A stretch of DNA of 64,000 bases, taken from positions 371,042-435,041 of the forward strand of contig NZ_RCWH01000003.1 of assembly GCF_003668635.1 (NCBI RefSeq), in the 5' to 3' direction. Made by a program: the position numbers and the translations under genes. This DNA is from Planomicrobium sp. Y74 (GTDB taxonomy: Bacteria; Bacillota; Bacilli; Bacillales_A; Planococcaceae). A model generated the notes under the pieces. The model was given only the letters and a program-made list of their open reading frames with translations. It was not told the origin of the DNA and did not search any database. Shown here piece after piece: positions 8,173 to 16,451 of the stretch; position 1 is the stretch's first letter; each line of letters begins with the position of its first letter.

Positions 8173-9039
8173 ATGGATAAACTTTATAGCGCACTGGTTA
8201 TTTTTTTTGGATCCGTTTTACTCGGATTTGCATTCAATATGTTTTTATTGCCGCATGAAATTCTATCGGGCGGAATTACGGGGGTAGCAATGATTTTCAG
8301 TTTGATGACACCTGTTAATGCAGGGATATGGTTGATCATTCTGAACATCCCGATTTTGGTTCTTGGATGGATGAAGCTAGGTAAACTGTTCATCGCCAAC
8401 AGCATCTATTCAGTAGCGGTCACTTCGGTTTCTATGCTTTATATTCCAGTCATGAAAGTGACGGAAGATGCTTTATTATCTTCCGTATTCGGTGGTGTGC
8501 TTGTCGGTATCGGCGTCGGTTTCATCATCCGCTTTTATGGTTCGACCGGAGGCTTTGACGTTGTCGGACTGCTGTTGACGATGAAACGTGATATTCCGCT
8601 TGGGTTTATGGTCTTTTCATTGAACAGTATGGTTGTGTTCGTTTCAGGATTCATTTTCTCCTGGGAACTGGCTATGTATACGATGGCCTCGATCTACATC
8701 ACTGGCCTTGTCGTTGACCGGATCCATACACGCCACATCAAACTGAGCCTGATGGTTGTTACCGGAAAAGGCGAAGAAGTCAAAACCAAGTTGCTTGAAA
8801 GCCTTTACCGCGGTATCACAGTAACGGACGGTGAAGGTGCCTATTCGGGCAATAAAGTCAAAGTTCTCTATACGGTTATTTCCCGTTATGAATTGGCATT
8901 TGTGCGTCCGCTGATCAAATCAATCGACCCTCACGCCTTTGTCAGCATCAATGAAACGATGGAAGTCATGGGCAATTTCCGAAAAGATGATAACTTCAAA
9001 AAAACCCCCGGCATAACCGGGGAAAGCCGCTCTGCTTAA
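8173..9039 (+). CDS. YitT family membrane protein
   Basis: Integral membrane protein of 288 residues with about five transmembrane segments (residues 5-170), including the family segment GGITGVAMI and GGVLVGIGVGFIIRFYGSTGG, followed by a cytoplasmic DUF2179 domain (about 195-275) with the conserved VTDGEGAYSG. Function is unknown in the family. GAGG precedes the ATG by nine bases. It is monocistronic between the promoter at 8020 and the terminator that overlaps its stop codon. Confidence 0.9.
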   Translation: MDKLYSALVIFFGSVLLGFAFNMFLLPHEILSGGITGVAMIFSLMTPVNAGIWLIILNIPILVLGWMKLGKLFIANSIYSVAVTSVSMLYIPVMKVTEDALLSSVFGGVLVGIGVGFIIRFYGSTGGFDVVGLLLTMKRDIPLGFMVFSLNSMVVFVSGFIFSWELAMYTMASIYITGLVVDRIHTRHIKLSLMVVTGKGEEVKTKLLESLYRGITVTDGEGAYSGNKVKVLYTVISRYELAFVRPLIKSIDPHAFVSINETMEVMGNFRKDDNFKKTPGITGESRSA

Positions 9040-9060
9040 TTGCAGCAGCGGTTTTTTTTT
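9023..9060 (+). terminator. Terminator overlapping the YitT gene stop
   Basis: AAAGCCGCT pairs with AGCGGTTTT, with an inner CTGC/GCAG, then a run of nine T. The left arm lies in the last codons of the gene. Confidence 0.85.
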
Positions 9061-9120
9061 TGCCTGATTCAACTGCAGAAACCAGGGGATGTGGCAAATA
9101 AAAATCCATACAAAACAGAA

Positions 9121-9147
9121 AAGCCAAGTCGCCGGACTTGGCTTTTT
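9121..9147. terminator. Perfect hairpin terminator of the GyrI-like gene
   Basis: AAGCCAAGTC and GACTTGGCTT form a perfect 10-bp stem with a 4-nt loop; the minus strand has a T-rich tail. It overlaps the end of the minus-strand gene by two bases. Confidence 0.85.
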
Positions 9148-9775
9148 AGGACATGTCTTTTTCAACCTGGCACCTGAGAACAGTTTTTAGTTTAGCGGGA
9201 ACTGTTTTTCGGAAATCATTCAAATAGATTTCCCGGTGTTTTTTACTGCGTCGCAGCAAGTCATTTTCCTCGAGAAACCAATCGATTTTTTCAAAAGAAG
9301 CCGGTTCAGCATCATATGACCCTACATGTAAAATCTGTACGGCCATGCCTTCCTCAATTTCTTCAAACGTCACTTCATTCAATAAGTCATTCGGCTTTTT
9401 GCGGCTTGCGATTTCAAATGCCTTCAGGATAGTGCCATTATCGACAAAATCCGGCTGTCGAATCATTAATTTGTAAAGAAACTCACTTTTATCAAGTGCA
9501 GAAAGCAATCTCCCTTTTCGGGTAAGGCTCCATACAGCTTCCAGCGGATAAACTGTATATTCATAATACCCGGGAGGAACAAATCCATTTTTCGGCATCA
9601 TGCGAATGGAATAAGCGAGCGAATAGAGAACTTCTACCCGTTTGGCGAATTCTTCTCCGTTCGGATTGCCTTTTCCGTGAATTACGAAAAATCGCTGTTT
9701 CGGAATATGAATTAAAACCGGGGAGGCTTGCGGCATATACAATCCCTTTTCAGCTTTTCGCCATTCATGTTTCAT
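9146..9775 (-). CDS. GyrI-like domain protein
   Basis: 209 residues resembling the stand-alone GyrI-like small-molecule-binding proteins (COG4832 type), with conserved RFFVIHGKGNPNG, GFVPPGYYEYTVYPLE, VQILHVGSYDAEP and HREIYLNDFRK. These domains bind hydrophobic cationic compounds in regulators such as BmrR, but this one has no DNA-binding domain. AGGAGG stands before the ATG. It follows the CapA gene in the same direction by 47 bp, without a visible terminator. A precise function cannot be given. Confidence 0.8.
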   Translation of the reverse strand: MKHEWRKAEKGLYMPQASPVLIHIPKQRFFVIHGKGNPNGEEFAKRVEVLYSLAYSIRMMPKNGFVPPGYYEYTVYPLEAVWSLTRKGRLLSALDKSEFLYKLMIRQPDFVDNGTILKAFEIASRKKPNDLLNEVTFEEIEEGMAVQILHVGSYDAEPASFEKIDWFLEENDLLRRSKKHREIYLNDFRKTVPAKLKTVLRCQVEKDMS

Positions 9776-9822
9776 AAAATCCTCCTATCTTCTACTGGAA
9801 ATTCAGCCGGGAAGCAATTTAT

Positions 9823-10962
9823 TCATTCAATGAATTCCAAATCACTGACCCAGGTCGATAAATGCGACTTGACTTGTTCGTTTAAATCCGGATGCACATT
9901 TTTCAGTAAGTCAATTTCAAACCAGCTGTAATCTTTATTTTTAACAAACGTGTTTGTGAAAGAAGGATTTTGGATGCTTATTTCAGTTGAATCAGGCCCG
10001 GTTTTCTTTTCTACATCAATCGTTAAAATGGTGCCGATTTGCCGGGAGATTTCATTTTGGCCTGACAAAAAATTGCCCAGCGAATAAATAACAAAAACTT
10101 CCCGGCCGTCAGAAGTTTCAATCCATTCCGGCGGCTGAAGCACATGTGGATGGTGGCCCAGTATAATATCCGCGCCGTTTTCCGCTGCAAAGCGGGCGAT
10201 GTCAATCTGGTACTCATTCGGAAGCGGCTGGTATTCATCACCAAAATGCAAACTCAGAACAGCAACTTCGGAATGCTCTTTGGCATGCTGAAGGTCTTTC
10301 CTGATCAGCTCCTTATCAATGCGGTTCACGAGGTACTCTTTGCCGGCAGGAGTGGGTATACCATTGGTGCCGTACGTATAGGACAGAAAAGAAAAAGTTA
10401 TGCCGTTTACTGTTCTCACGCTTACCTGATCCCGTTCTTCTTCAGATAAATAAGAACCCGTCCGCTGCATGCCAATCTGATCCCAGTAATTGATGGCATT
10501 TTCAATTGCCGCAGTGCCCCGGTCCAGCGTGTGGTTATTGGCCATGGCGACAACATCTACTCCAGCATTCTGCAAAGCATCGCCGACCTCAAACGGGCTG
10601 TTAAAGGAAGGGTAGCTGGACAGCCCGATATCGGATCCGCCAATTATGCTTTCCGAATTGGCTACAGTAATATCTGACTGCTCGAGATACGGTTTCACTT
10701 TCTCGAACATGGGATCAAAATCGTATCCGTCAGGAGTTTGTGCTGAATCATATACTGTACCGTGGATCAGAATATCACCAATTGCCGATAAAGAAACTGT
10801 GCGTGTCCGTGAAAAATCGGGTATCGCAGGCGTAGTTTTCCTTATTTCGAAAACAGGATTTGCAGAAACTGGGGCAGCCGGGATTTTTGTGACAAGGCAT
10901 CCTGCAAGCATTAACGTGCTTAGTAATATAGCAATAAAGACAGAATAGCGGACGGCATTCAT
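9823..10962 (-). CDS. CapA family lipoprotein (metallophosphatase fold)
   Basis: 379-residue cell-surface protein related to CapA/PgsA of poly-gamma-glutamate systems. A lipoprotein signal ends in LMLAGC, and the calcineurin-like CapA fold follows with SAIGDILIHG, VANSESIIGG, MANNHTLDRG and ILGHHPHVLQP as metal-binding motifs. The frame opens at a GTG at 10983, but that has no ribosome binding site, while the ATG at 10962 has GGAG ten bases upstream and yields a better signal peptide. No capB or capC homologue is nearby, so polyglutamate synthesis is not implied. Confidence 0.85.
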   Translation of the reverse strand: MNAVRYSVFIAILLSTLMLAGCLVTKIPAAPVSANPVFEIRKTTPAIPDFSRTRTVSLSAIGDILIHGTVYDSAQTPDGYDFDPMFEKVKPYLEQSDITVANSESIIGGSDIGLSSYPSFNSPFEVGDALQNAGVDVVAMANNHTLDRGTAAIENAINYWDQIGMQRTGSYLSEEERDQVSVRTVNGITFSFLSYTYGTNGIPTPAGKEYLVNRIDKELIRKDLQHAKEHSEVAVLSLHFGDEYQPLPNEYQIDIARFAAENGADIILGHHPHVLQPPEWIETSDGREVFVIYSLGNFLSGQNEISRQIGTILTIDVEKKTGPDSTEISIQNPSFTNTFVKNKDYSWFEIDLLKNVHPDLNEQVKSHLSTWVSDLEFIE

Positions 10963-11403
10963 CAGAATCACTCTCCGAATCACTGATATAGTTATTAAGG
11001 CACGTAGTTATTATCCGGCAAATTATAAAGCTGTATATTAAAAGTGGAATATTAATAAAAATTAATAAGTAAGATAGATGTTTAATAATATCCTACAACA
11101 TAAGTGCAATGTTTGCTAGTTCTTTTTATTCAATTATTTTAATTTGATATGGAATTTATATACAATAACGCTTAGCTTTTGAAAAAGAAATTATAAATAT
11201 CTTTCAAAACTATACAAGAGAAGGGAAAAGATATCGGGAAAGATAGCGGTTCAATGAGGAGAAGGTTATAAGGTATGTATAAGACTCTTAAAAAAGATAG
11301 AATTTAGGAGAATCTATTCCATTTTTTAGAAAAAAGAGTATACTGGAATTAATTATCAACGACTTTGAGGCAGATGAAATAAGTGGACAAAGAGGTGAGG
11401 CAA
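10963..11403. other. 441-bp AT-rich spacer
   Basis: Spacer between divergent genes. TTTTGAAA (11175-11182) and TTTCAAAA (11200-11207) form an inverted repeat, which could be an operator. There is also a 10-codon ORF near 11275 that I do not consider a gene. Nothing else is recognisable. Confidence 0.4.
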
Positions 11404-11685
11404 ATGGTGGAATTTATACTGGAGATCATGATAGAGATATCATCTTATTTTTTTACGCCGAAAAAACGTTTGGAGAAGAATATCCGTCTCTTGAAGAAAG
11501 ACCATTGGTTTGCTGAATTGGAGGATGATTTCCGCTATAACCACCTCATCTGGAACAACCGTAAAATTACGCGTTTCTTAGGAGTGCCCAATAACGTCGA
11601 AAAGCTTATTAAAGATGACGATGAAAAAGCTAAGTTCAAAAAGCTGTTGACTTATGAACACGTAAAATTTATCACCTTACCTTAG
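11404..11685 (+). CDS. Hypothetical protein, 93 residues
   Basis: Unrecognised. An N-terminal amphipathic or hydrophobic stretch (VEFILEIMIEISSYFF) is followed by a basic PKKRLEKNIRLLKK segment and a charged C-terminus. The frame opens at GTG 11383, but GAGGTGAGG lies directly before the ATG at 11404, which is the likelier start. It is alone between a long AT-rich spacer and a strong bidirectional terminator. Codon use looks normal for the region. It may be peripheral to the membrane; nothing more can be said. Confidence 0.6.
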   Translation: MVEFILEIMIEISSYFFTPKKRLEKNIRLLKKDHWFAELEDDFRYNHLIWNNRKITRFLGVPNNVEKLIKDDDEKAKFKKLLTYEHVKFITLP

Positions 11686-11736
11686 GATTTCCTGATATGC
11701 CGCTGCTAAAAATATTAATGCAGGAGAACCAATCCG

Positions 11737-11775
11737 AAAAAATGCCGAAACCCCTACAAGGTTTCGGCATTTTTT
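11737..11775. terminator. Bidirectional terminator
   Basis: AAAAATGCCGAAAC pairs with GTTTCGGCATTTTT, with A and T runs on the two sides, between the convergent hypothetical gene and cysK. Confidence 0.9.
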
Positions 11776-11824
11776 ATTTGTTACTTCTATATAATAGTAG
11801 GAACTTAAAGATTTCGGCTGATGA

Positions 11825-12742
11825 CTATTCGAATAGATTCATGCTCAGGTAGCGTTCACCTGTATCAGGAGCTATGCACAATACTTTCTTTCCAGCACCC
11901 AACCGTTTCGCAATCTCGATAGCTGCGAAAATGGTAGCACCAGCGGAAGGGCCTACAAAAATGCCTTCTTCGCGCGCAACCCTCCGGAAAATGTCTATAG
12001 CATCTTCGTCTTCAATTGCAAAGATTTCATCATAAATCTTTGTATTGAGAATGTGCGGTATGAAGCCGGGGCTGGTACCCACCAATTTATGTTTGCCGGG
12101 TTTGCCTCCTGACAAAACAGGTGAACCTCTTGGTTCCACAACGGCTACATAAAGATCCGGAAGTTGTTCTTTCAGCGCTTCACCCGTCCCGGTAATAGTT
12201 CCGCCTGTGCCGGCGGAAGCGACGAAAGCATCCAACTTACCATCCATTTGCTGCATGATTTCAAGTGCGGTCGTTGTACGGTGAACATCAGGGTTGGCTT
12301 GGTTTTCAAATTGCTGGGGAATAAAGCTGTTCGGGATCTCCTCTTTTAATTGCAGAGCTTTCTTTATGGCACCCGGCATTTTTTCATGGTCCGGTGTCAG
12401 AACAACTTCAGCTCCGAATGCTTTCAGCAGGTTGATGCGTTCTTTGGTGGCATTATCAGGAAGGACAAGGATTGCACGGTAGCCTTTGGCAGCTGCCACC
12501 ATGGCGAGTCCGATGCCAGTATTGCCGCTGGTGGGTTCAATGATTGTGGCACCTTCTCCAATGATGCCCTGTTCTTCGGCATTTTTGATCATATTATATG
12601 CTGCCCGGTCCTTGACGCTTTTGGAAGGATTGAACATTTCCAATTTCACGTAAACATCTGCAGCACCTTCCGGGACGATCCGGTTCAATTTCACGACTGG
12701 CGTTTCGCCAATCAAATCTGTAATATTGTCGACTGGTTTCAT
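11825..12742 (-). CDS. cysK: Cysteine synthase
   Basis: PLP enzyme making L-cysteine from O-acetylserine and sulfide, 305 residues, the usual length. The PLP lysine is in NPSKSVKDRAAY, the phosphate-binding substrate loop is PTSGNTGIG, and the second loop is SAGTGGTITGTG. An extended AGGAAAGG lies about 13 bases before the ATG, somewhat far. No S-box or T-box is visible upstream, and I could not identify a CymR site with confidence. Assigning CysK over a cystathionine-beta-synthase-like paralogue is likely but not certain. Confidence 0.92.
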   Translation of the reverse strand: MKPVDNITDLIGETPVVKLNRIVPEGAADVYVKLEMFNPSKSVKDRAAYNMIKNAEEQGIIGEGATIIEPTSGNTGIGLAMVAAAKGYRAILVLPDNATKERINLLKAFGAEVVLTPDHEKMPGAIKKALQLKEEIPNSFIPQQFENQANPDVHRTTTALEIMQQMDGKLDAFVASAGTGGTITGTGEALKEQLPDLYVAVVEPRGSPVLSGGKPGKHKLVGTSPGFIPHILNTKIYDEIFAIEDEDAIDIFRRVAREEGIFVGPSAGATIFAAIEIAKRLGAGKKVLCIAPDTGERYLSMNLFE

Positions 12743-13036
12743 ATCTATAAAACAACCTTTCCTGTATATCTGGGTACTGATGTCACTTTCAATTGTAGTA
12801 TATCCTGTCTAATCCGGACAAATTCTATGGCTTACTATGCTTTTCAAACTTTGTCAGCAACACAACTTTACAAATGAGGCGAACGCTTATAAGCATTGAA
12901 AGAGGGAGAGAGCTACTAATTACAGAAATTAGACCTATAAAAAAATAAAAATATAGTGACTTTTGATTAATTAATATACCTTTATTTGTTAATTAATAGT
13001 ATACTAATTATAATAATTGAATCGGAGGCGTTTAGG
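12743..13036. other. Divergent cysK/amidase control region
   Basis: Holds the amidase promoter (12986-13014) and two direct repeats of TTAATTAATA, at 12967 and 12989, two helical turns apart and next to the -35 box. They could bind a regulator of the amidase. No further gene is visible. Confidence 0.45.
12986..13014 (+). promoter_or_regulatory. SigA promoter of the amidase gene
   Basis: TTGTTA, 17-bp spacer, perfect TATAAT, 22 bp before the ATG. Confidence 0.75.
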
Positions 13037-14473
13037 ATGCTTAATACCCCTGAGTTGGTGGATTCTTTGGTTCTGGACTTGGATGCCGCAGAGTTGGCGC
13101 AGTTAATAAAAGAAAAGAAAATATCTTCCCGCAAAGCTGTTGAAATCTATATAGCGCAACTGAATAGGATTAATCCGGCCATAAATTGCCTGGTTGAAAA
13201 TCGCTTTGAAGAAGCTTTACAGGAGGCAGATTATGCTGATCGCGGGCTTGCTGAAGGCACAGCCGAAGGGGCGTTATGGGGTGTTCCGATCAGTATGAAA
13301 GAGGCTTTTCATGTCAGTGGCATGAAAACAACCGGCGGCTTGCTCGGGAGAAAAGAAAAGACGATGGAAAAAGATGCTGAAGTGGTTCGGAAACTGCGTT
13401 TGGAAGGTGCTGTTATCCTGGGGAAAAGCAATACACCGGAACTGTGTTTTTGCCAGGAAACCGACAATAAATTATATGGGCGGACAAACAATCCACGTGA
13501 CATCAAACGGACAGCAGGTGGATCGAGCGGAGGCGAAGCAGCGCTGATTGCGGTTGGCGGTGCTGCAGCAGGACTTGGTTCTGACATCGGCGGGTCTATC
13601 CGTTTTCCAAGCCATTTCAATGGAGTGGTCGGTTTTAAATCAGGTAAAGGCCAGGTTTCGCAGGAAGGCAGTTTTCCGGAAGTGACACAAGAGCTGCAGG
13701 AACGAATGCTGGGAATCGGGCCCATTACCAAAAGCGTAAAAGATGCCAGGCTGCTGTACAATATTGTCGCTAAAAATCCAGCAGCTAATAGAGAGTTTGA
13801 TAACTTTGTCATGAATGTCCTCCCAGATTCAAATTATCCTATGGCGGATCATACCCGAAGATTGCTTGACGCTGTTTTTCAAAAAGTCTCTTCAGAATTT
13901 GAAGTTGAACGGGAAATGCCGCCTTACTTTGGGGATTCAGCAACGGTATGGCAGGAAATCATGTCGATAAATGGTTCTGCAGAGGCCAGGAGAGAAGCTT
14001 ACGGTGACAATACGCGAAACCTGTATAACTCTTATCTTAAAGAACGGCTGACAGGAAAGTCCGAAGTTCATCGATATCTGTCATGGGCTTTGATCGGAGC
14101 TTCACTGTTTAAACCTTCCGATAAACGGCTGGATAAAATCCGTGAGTTCCTGCAGCATGGCGATCATATTTTAGAGCATTACCTGAGAGAACGAATCCTT
14201 ATTATGCCTGTCTACCATAAAACAGCTCCCAAACATGGGGTGGTCTATAGGGAAATATTCTCTATACGTAAGTCTTTCCGCCAATACTTGCCATACGTAG
14301 CTTATGCCAACACATGGGGCTTGCCTTCTTTGACTCTTCCGCTGGGTTCCGATGAAAAAGGGTTGCCGATCGGCATCCAATTGATCAGCAGCAACGGCAA
14401 TGAAGAAGCATTGTTCCAACTGGGTGAATGGTTGGAACAGAATTTCAGGACCTATAAACGCGCAATTCTATAG
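13037..14473 (+). CDS. Amidase signature family hydrolase
   Basis: Hydrolyses a carboxamide or small ester, 478 residues. The Ser-cisSer-Lys triad is readable: Lys in SMKEAFHV, then the glycine/serine-rich signature GGSSGGEAALIA and the nucleophile region GSDIGGSIRFPSHFNGVVGFK. GatA function is unlikely because gatB and gatC are not adjacent. The frame opens at TTG 12986, but GGAGG lies eight bases before the ATG at 13037, which gives a normal N-terminus. Own promoter and strong terminator make it monocistronic. Substrate unknown. Confidence 0.88.
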   Translation: MLNTPELVDSLVLDLDAAELAQLIKEKKISSRKAVEIYIAQLNRINPAINCLVENRFEEALQEADYADRGLAEGTAEGALWGVPISMKEAFHVSGMKTTGGLLGRKEKTMEKDAEVVRKLRLEGAVILGKSNTPELCFCQETDNKLYGRTNNPRDIKRTAGGSSGGEAALIAVGGAAAGLGSDIGGSIRFPSHFNGVVGFKSGKGQVSQEGSFPEVTQELQERMLGIGPITKSVKDARLLYNIVAKNPAANREFDNFVMNVLPDSNYPMADHTRRLLDAVFQKVSSEFEVEREMPPYFGDSATVWQEIMSINGSAEARREAYGDNTRNLYNSYLKERLTGKSEVHRYLSWALIGASLFKPSDKRLDKIREFLQHGDHILEHYLRERILIMPVYHKTAPKHGVVYREIFSIRKSFRQYLPYVAYANTWGLPSLTLPLGSDEKGLPIGIQLISSNGNEEALFQLGEWLEQNFRTYKRAIL

Positions 14474-14530
14474 AAGAAACAAGAAAACCTGCACCCTTTT
14501 TCACTGGGGGCAGGTTTTCTTGTTTCTTGA
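14474..14530 (+). terminator. Long perfect terminator hairpin after the amidase
   Basis: 19-bp perfect stem, arms 14474-14492 and 14510-14528, beginning at the stop codon. The T-rich right arm makes it a likely strong terminator in the plus direction. Confidence 0.85.
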
Positions 14531-14564
14531 AAGTCACTTGATATTTTCATTCTATTTCAAGCAA

Positions 14565-14607
14565 AAATAAAAAAGAATCACTCCCAGAAAATTTTCTGGG
14601 AGTGATT
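14565..14607 (-). terminator. Perfect 32-bp palindrome, terminator of the small peptide gene
   Basis: Arms AATCACTCCCAGAAAA and TTTTCTGGGAGTGATT (14576-14607) meet without a spacer. On the minus strand they are followed by a T-rich tail (14565-14575), so they terminate a leftward transcript from the 29-residue ORF. Confidence 0.8.
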
Positions 14608-14656
14608 ACAGGCAAGCCGTTATAAGTACTCAGAGCTTAATGCCGATGAGCATAAT

Positions 14657-14746
14657 CTACGCGGCCAAGAATTGCACTAATGCGTAAATCGCAATGCTGA
14701 CAATAATAAATGCACCAATCATGTAAATAATTAAAGCGTTTTTCAA
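14657..14746 (-). CDS. 29-residue membrane peptide
   Basis: MKNALIIYMIGAF...QFLAA: a single hydrophobic helix with a Lys at position 2. Although the start is TTG, a perfect AGGAGG lies six bases upstream. The gene has its own terminator 50 bp downstream (14576-14607) and a possible promoter at 14813-14840, so it looks like an independent transcription unit. I do not recognise the family; small subunits of respiratory oxidases and stress-related miniproteins look similar. Confidence 0.6.
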   Translation of the reverse strand: MKNALIIYMIGAFIIVSIAIYALVQFLAA

Positions 14747-15099
14747 AATTAGCCTCCTGTGTTTTGTCGAATAGGAAATTACGAGATTTCTATGTAATTT
14801 ATGTCTAAGGGTAGATTAGATAACTTTATTACTGTAACAAAGTTCCCATTAGATTTCGAATAACTCACATTTTCATCAGGAAAGGGATTTTTTTATTGAT
14901 GGATACTTTGAAAATCTTTTAGTTTGATGTACCTATAAAATAGTCCCGATTTGAAAATAGAGCCAGGATTCGACAATTTTTTTCCCAATTACGCAAATTG
15001 CCTTCTTCTGCTAACGTTGTATGTGTGGCAAGGAGATTGCGGGACGCCGCATCACCGGATTTTATTGCCATAAAAAATTTGGGATAAGGAGATTGATGT
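14747..15099. other. 353-bp spacer before the subtilisin gene
   Basis: Contains the candidate leftward promoter of the 29-residue ORF and the upstream region of the protease. A TATAAA stands at 14935 without a convincing -35. Two direct copies of TTTGAAAAT (14898 and 14950) might be binding sites. The protease ribosome binding site AAGGAG is at 15087. Confidence 0.45.
14813..14840 (-). promoter_or_regulatory. Candidate promoter of the 29-residue ORF
   Basis: On the minus strand, TTGTTA (14840-14835), 16-bp spacer, TAATCT (14818-14813), about 65 bp before the TTG start. Confidence 0.4.
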
Positions 15100-16362
15100 A
15101 TGAAGAGATCAGGAAAGATTTTTACAACAGCCATGTTGGCAGTCACTTTGATGATGCCAGCTATGGGAGTAAGCGCGAACGAAGGCAATGCAGAAGCTAA
15201 CGGCAATGAAAAATTCCGGGTACTGGTTGACTCAGGCAATCAGAAAAACCTGAATAATGTAAAAGAGCAATACGGTGTCCAGTGGGACTTTGCAAGTGAA
15301 GGTTTTACTACTGACATGAATGAAAAGCAATTTAACGCTTTGCAAAAGAACAAAAATATTACAGTAGAAAAAGTTCCTGAATTGGAAATCGCAACTGCAA
15401 CAGATCAACCGGAAGCGAAATATGCCGCAATGGCAGCTTCGCAGTCGACTCCATGGGGGATTAAAGCAATTTATAATAATAGCAGTATTACCAAAACGAG
15501 TGGCGGTTCAGGCATTAATATTGCTGTACTTGATACTGGGGTCAATACAAACCACCCGGATCTGCGCAATAATGTGGAACAATGCAAAGACTTCACTGTG
15601 GGTACAACTTATACGAATAACAGCTGTACAGACCGCCAAGGACACGGCACTCACGTTGCCGGATCAGCATTGGCTGACGGCGGTACGGGCAGCGGAGTTT
15701 ACGGTGTAGCACCGGATGCTGACCTATGGGCTTATAAAGTATTGGGTGATGATGGTTCCGGCTATGCGGATGATATCGCAGCAGCAATCCGCCACGCAGG
15801 CGACCAGGCTTCAGCTCTAGGAACAAAAGTTGTCATCAATATGTCTCTGGGTTCTTCAGGCGAAAGCAGCCTGATTACGAATGCAGTGAACTATGCATAC
15901 AATAAAGGCGTACTTGTGATTGCGGCAGCAGGAAACTCAGGTCCTTACCAAGGTTCAATCGGATATCCTGGTGCATTGGTTAACGCAGTAGCGGTAGCGG
16001 CACTTGAAAATACTGTTCAAAACGGCACATATCGTGTAGCGGATTTCTCTTCACGAGGCTATAGCCGTACTGACGGAGATTATGTAATCCAAAAAGGTGA
16101 TGTTGAAATTTCAGCTCCTGGAGCGGCGATCTATTCCACTTGGTATGATGGCGGTTATGCTACCATCAGCGGAACTTCAATGGCTTCACCACATGCTGCC
16201 GGACTTGCAGCGAAAATTTGGGCACAATATCCTTCTGCTTCAAATGTGGATGTACGCGGCGAATTGCAATACCGTGGTTATGAAAACGACATCCTTTCCG
16301 GCTATGGTGCAGGTTATGGAGATGATTACGCTTCCGGGTTCGGATTTGCCACTGTGCAATAA
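15100..16362 (+). CDS. Secreted subtilisin-family serine protease (S41-like)
   Basis: Extracellular S8 endopeptidase, 420 residues: signal peptide (1-26), I9-type inhibitory propeptide (about 38-95), mature enzyme from about residue 111. The catalytic triad is Asp145 (VLDTGV), His182 (GHGTHVAG) and Ser360 (GTSMASPH), with Asn279 as the oxyanion residue. Cys162 and Cys176 form the single likely disulfide. The mature sequence strongly resembles subtilisins S39/S41 that I recall from Antarctic Bacillus strains, which suggests a cold-adapted enzyme. AAGGAG precedes the ATG. A terminator separates it from a peptide-responsive regulator 89 bp downstream, so it is the natural candidate target of that regulator. 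Confidence 0.95.
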   Translation: MKRSGKIFTTAMLAVTLMMPAMGVSANEGNAEANGNEKFRVLVDSGNQKNLNNVKEQYGVQWDFASEGFTTDMNEKQFNALQKNKNITVEKVPELEIATATDQPEAKYAAMAASQSTPWGIKAIYNNSSITKTSGGSGINIAVLDTGVNTNHPDLRNNVEQCKDFTVGTTYTNNSCTDRQGHGTHVAGSALADGGTGSGVYGVAPDADLWAYKVLGDDGSGYADDIAAAIRHAGDQASALGTKVVINMSLGSSGESSLITNAVNYAYNKGVLVIAAAGNSGPYQGSIGYPGALVNAVAVAALENTVQNGTYRVADFSSRGYSRTDGDYVIQKGDVEISAPGAAIYSTWYDGGYATISGTSMASPHAAGLAAKIWAQYPSASNVDVRGELQYRGYENDILSGYGAGYGDDYASGFGFATVQ

Positions 16363-16380
16363 TGGATTCCAATAGCAAGG

Positions 16381-16412
16381 ACAGTTCCGGCTTTACGCCG
16401 GGACTGTTTTTA
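16381..16412 (+). terminator. Terminator between protease and regulator
   Basis: ACAGTTCCGGC pairs with GCCGGGACTGT (one T.G pair), then five T. Only 39 bp remain before the regulator ATG, so read-through from the protease transcript may feed the regulator. Confidence 0.8.
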
Positions 16413-16451
16413 TATGGTATTATTTAATTAATCTGAAAGAAGGGTGAAGCT

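Noticed and set aside
11275..11308. 10-codon ORF after an AGGAGAAGG-like sequence
   Set aside because: Too short and no coding features; could equally be leader sequence.
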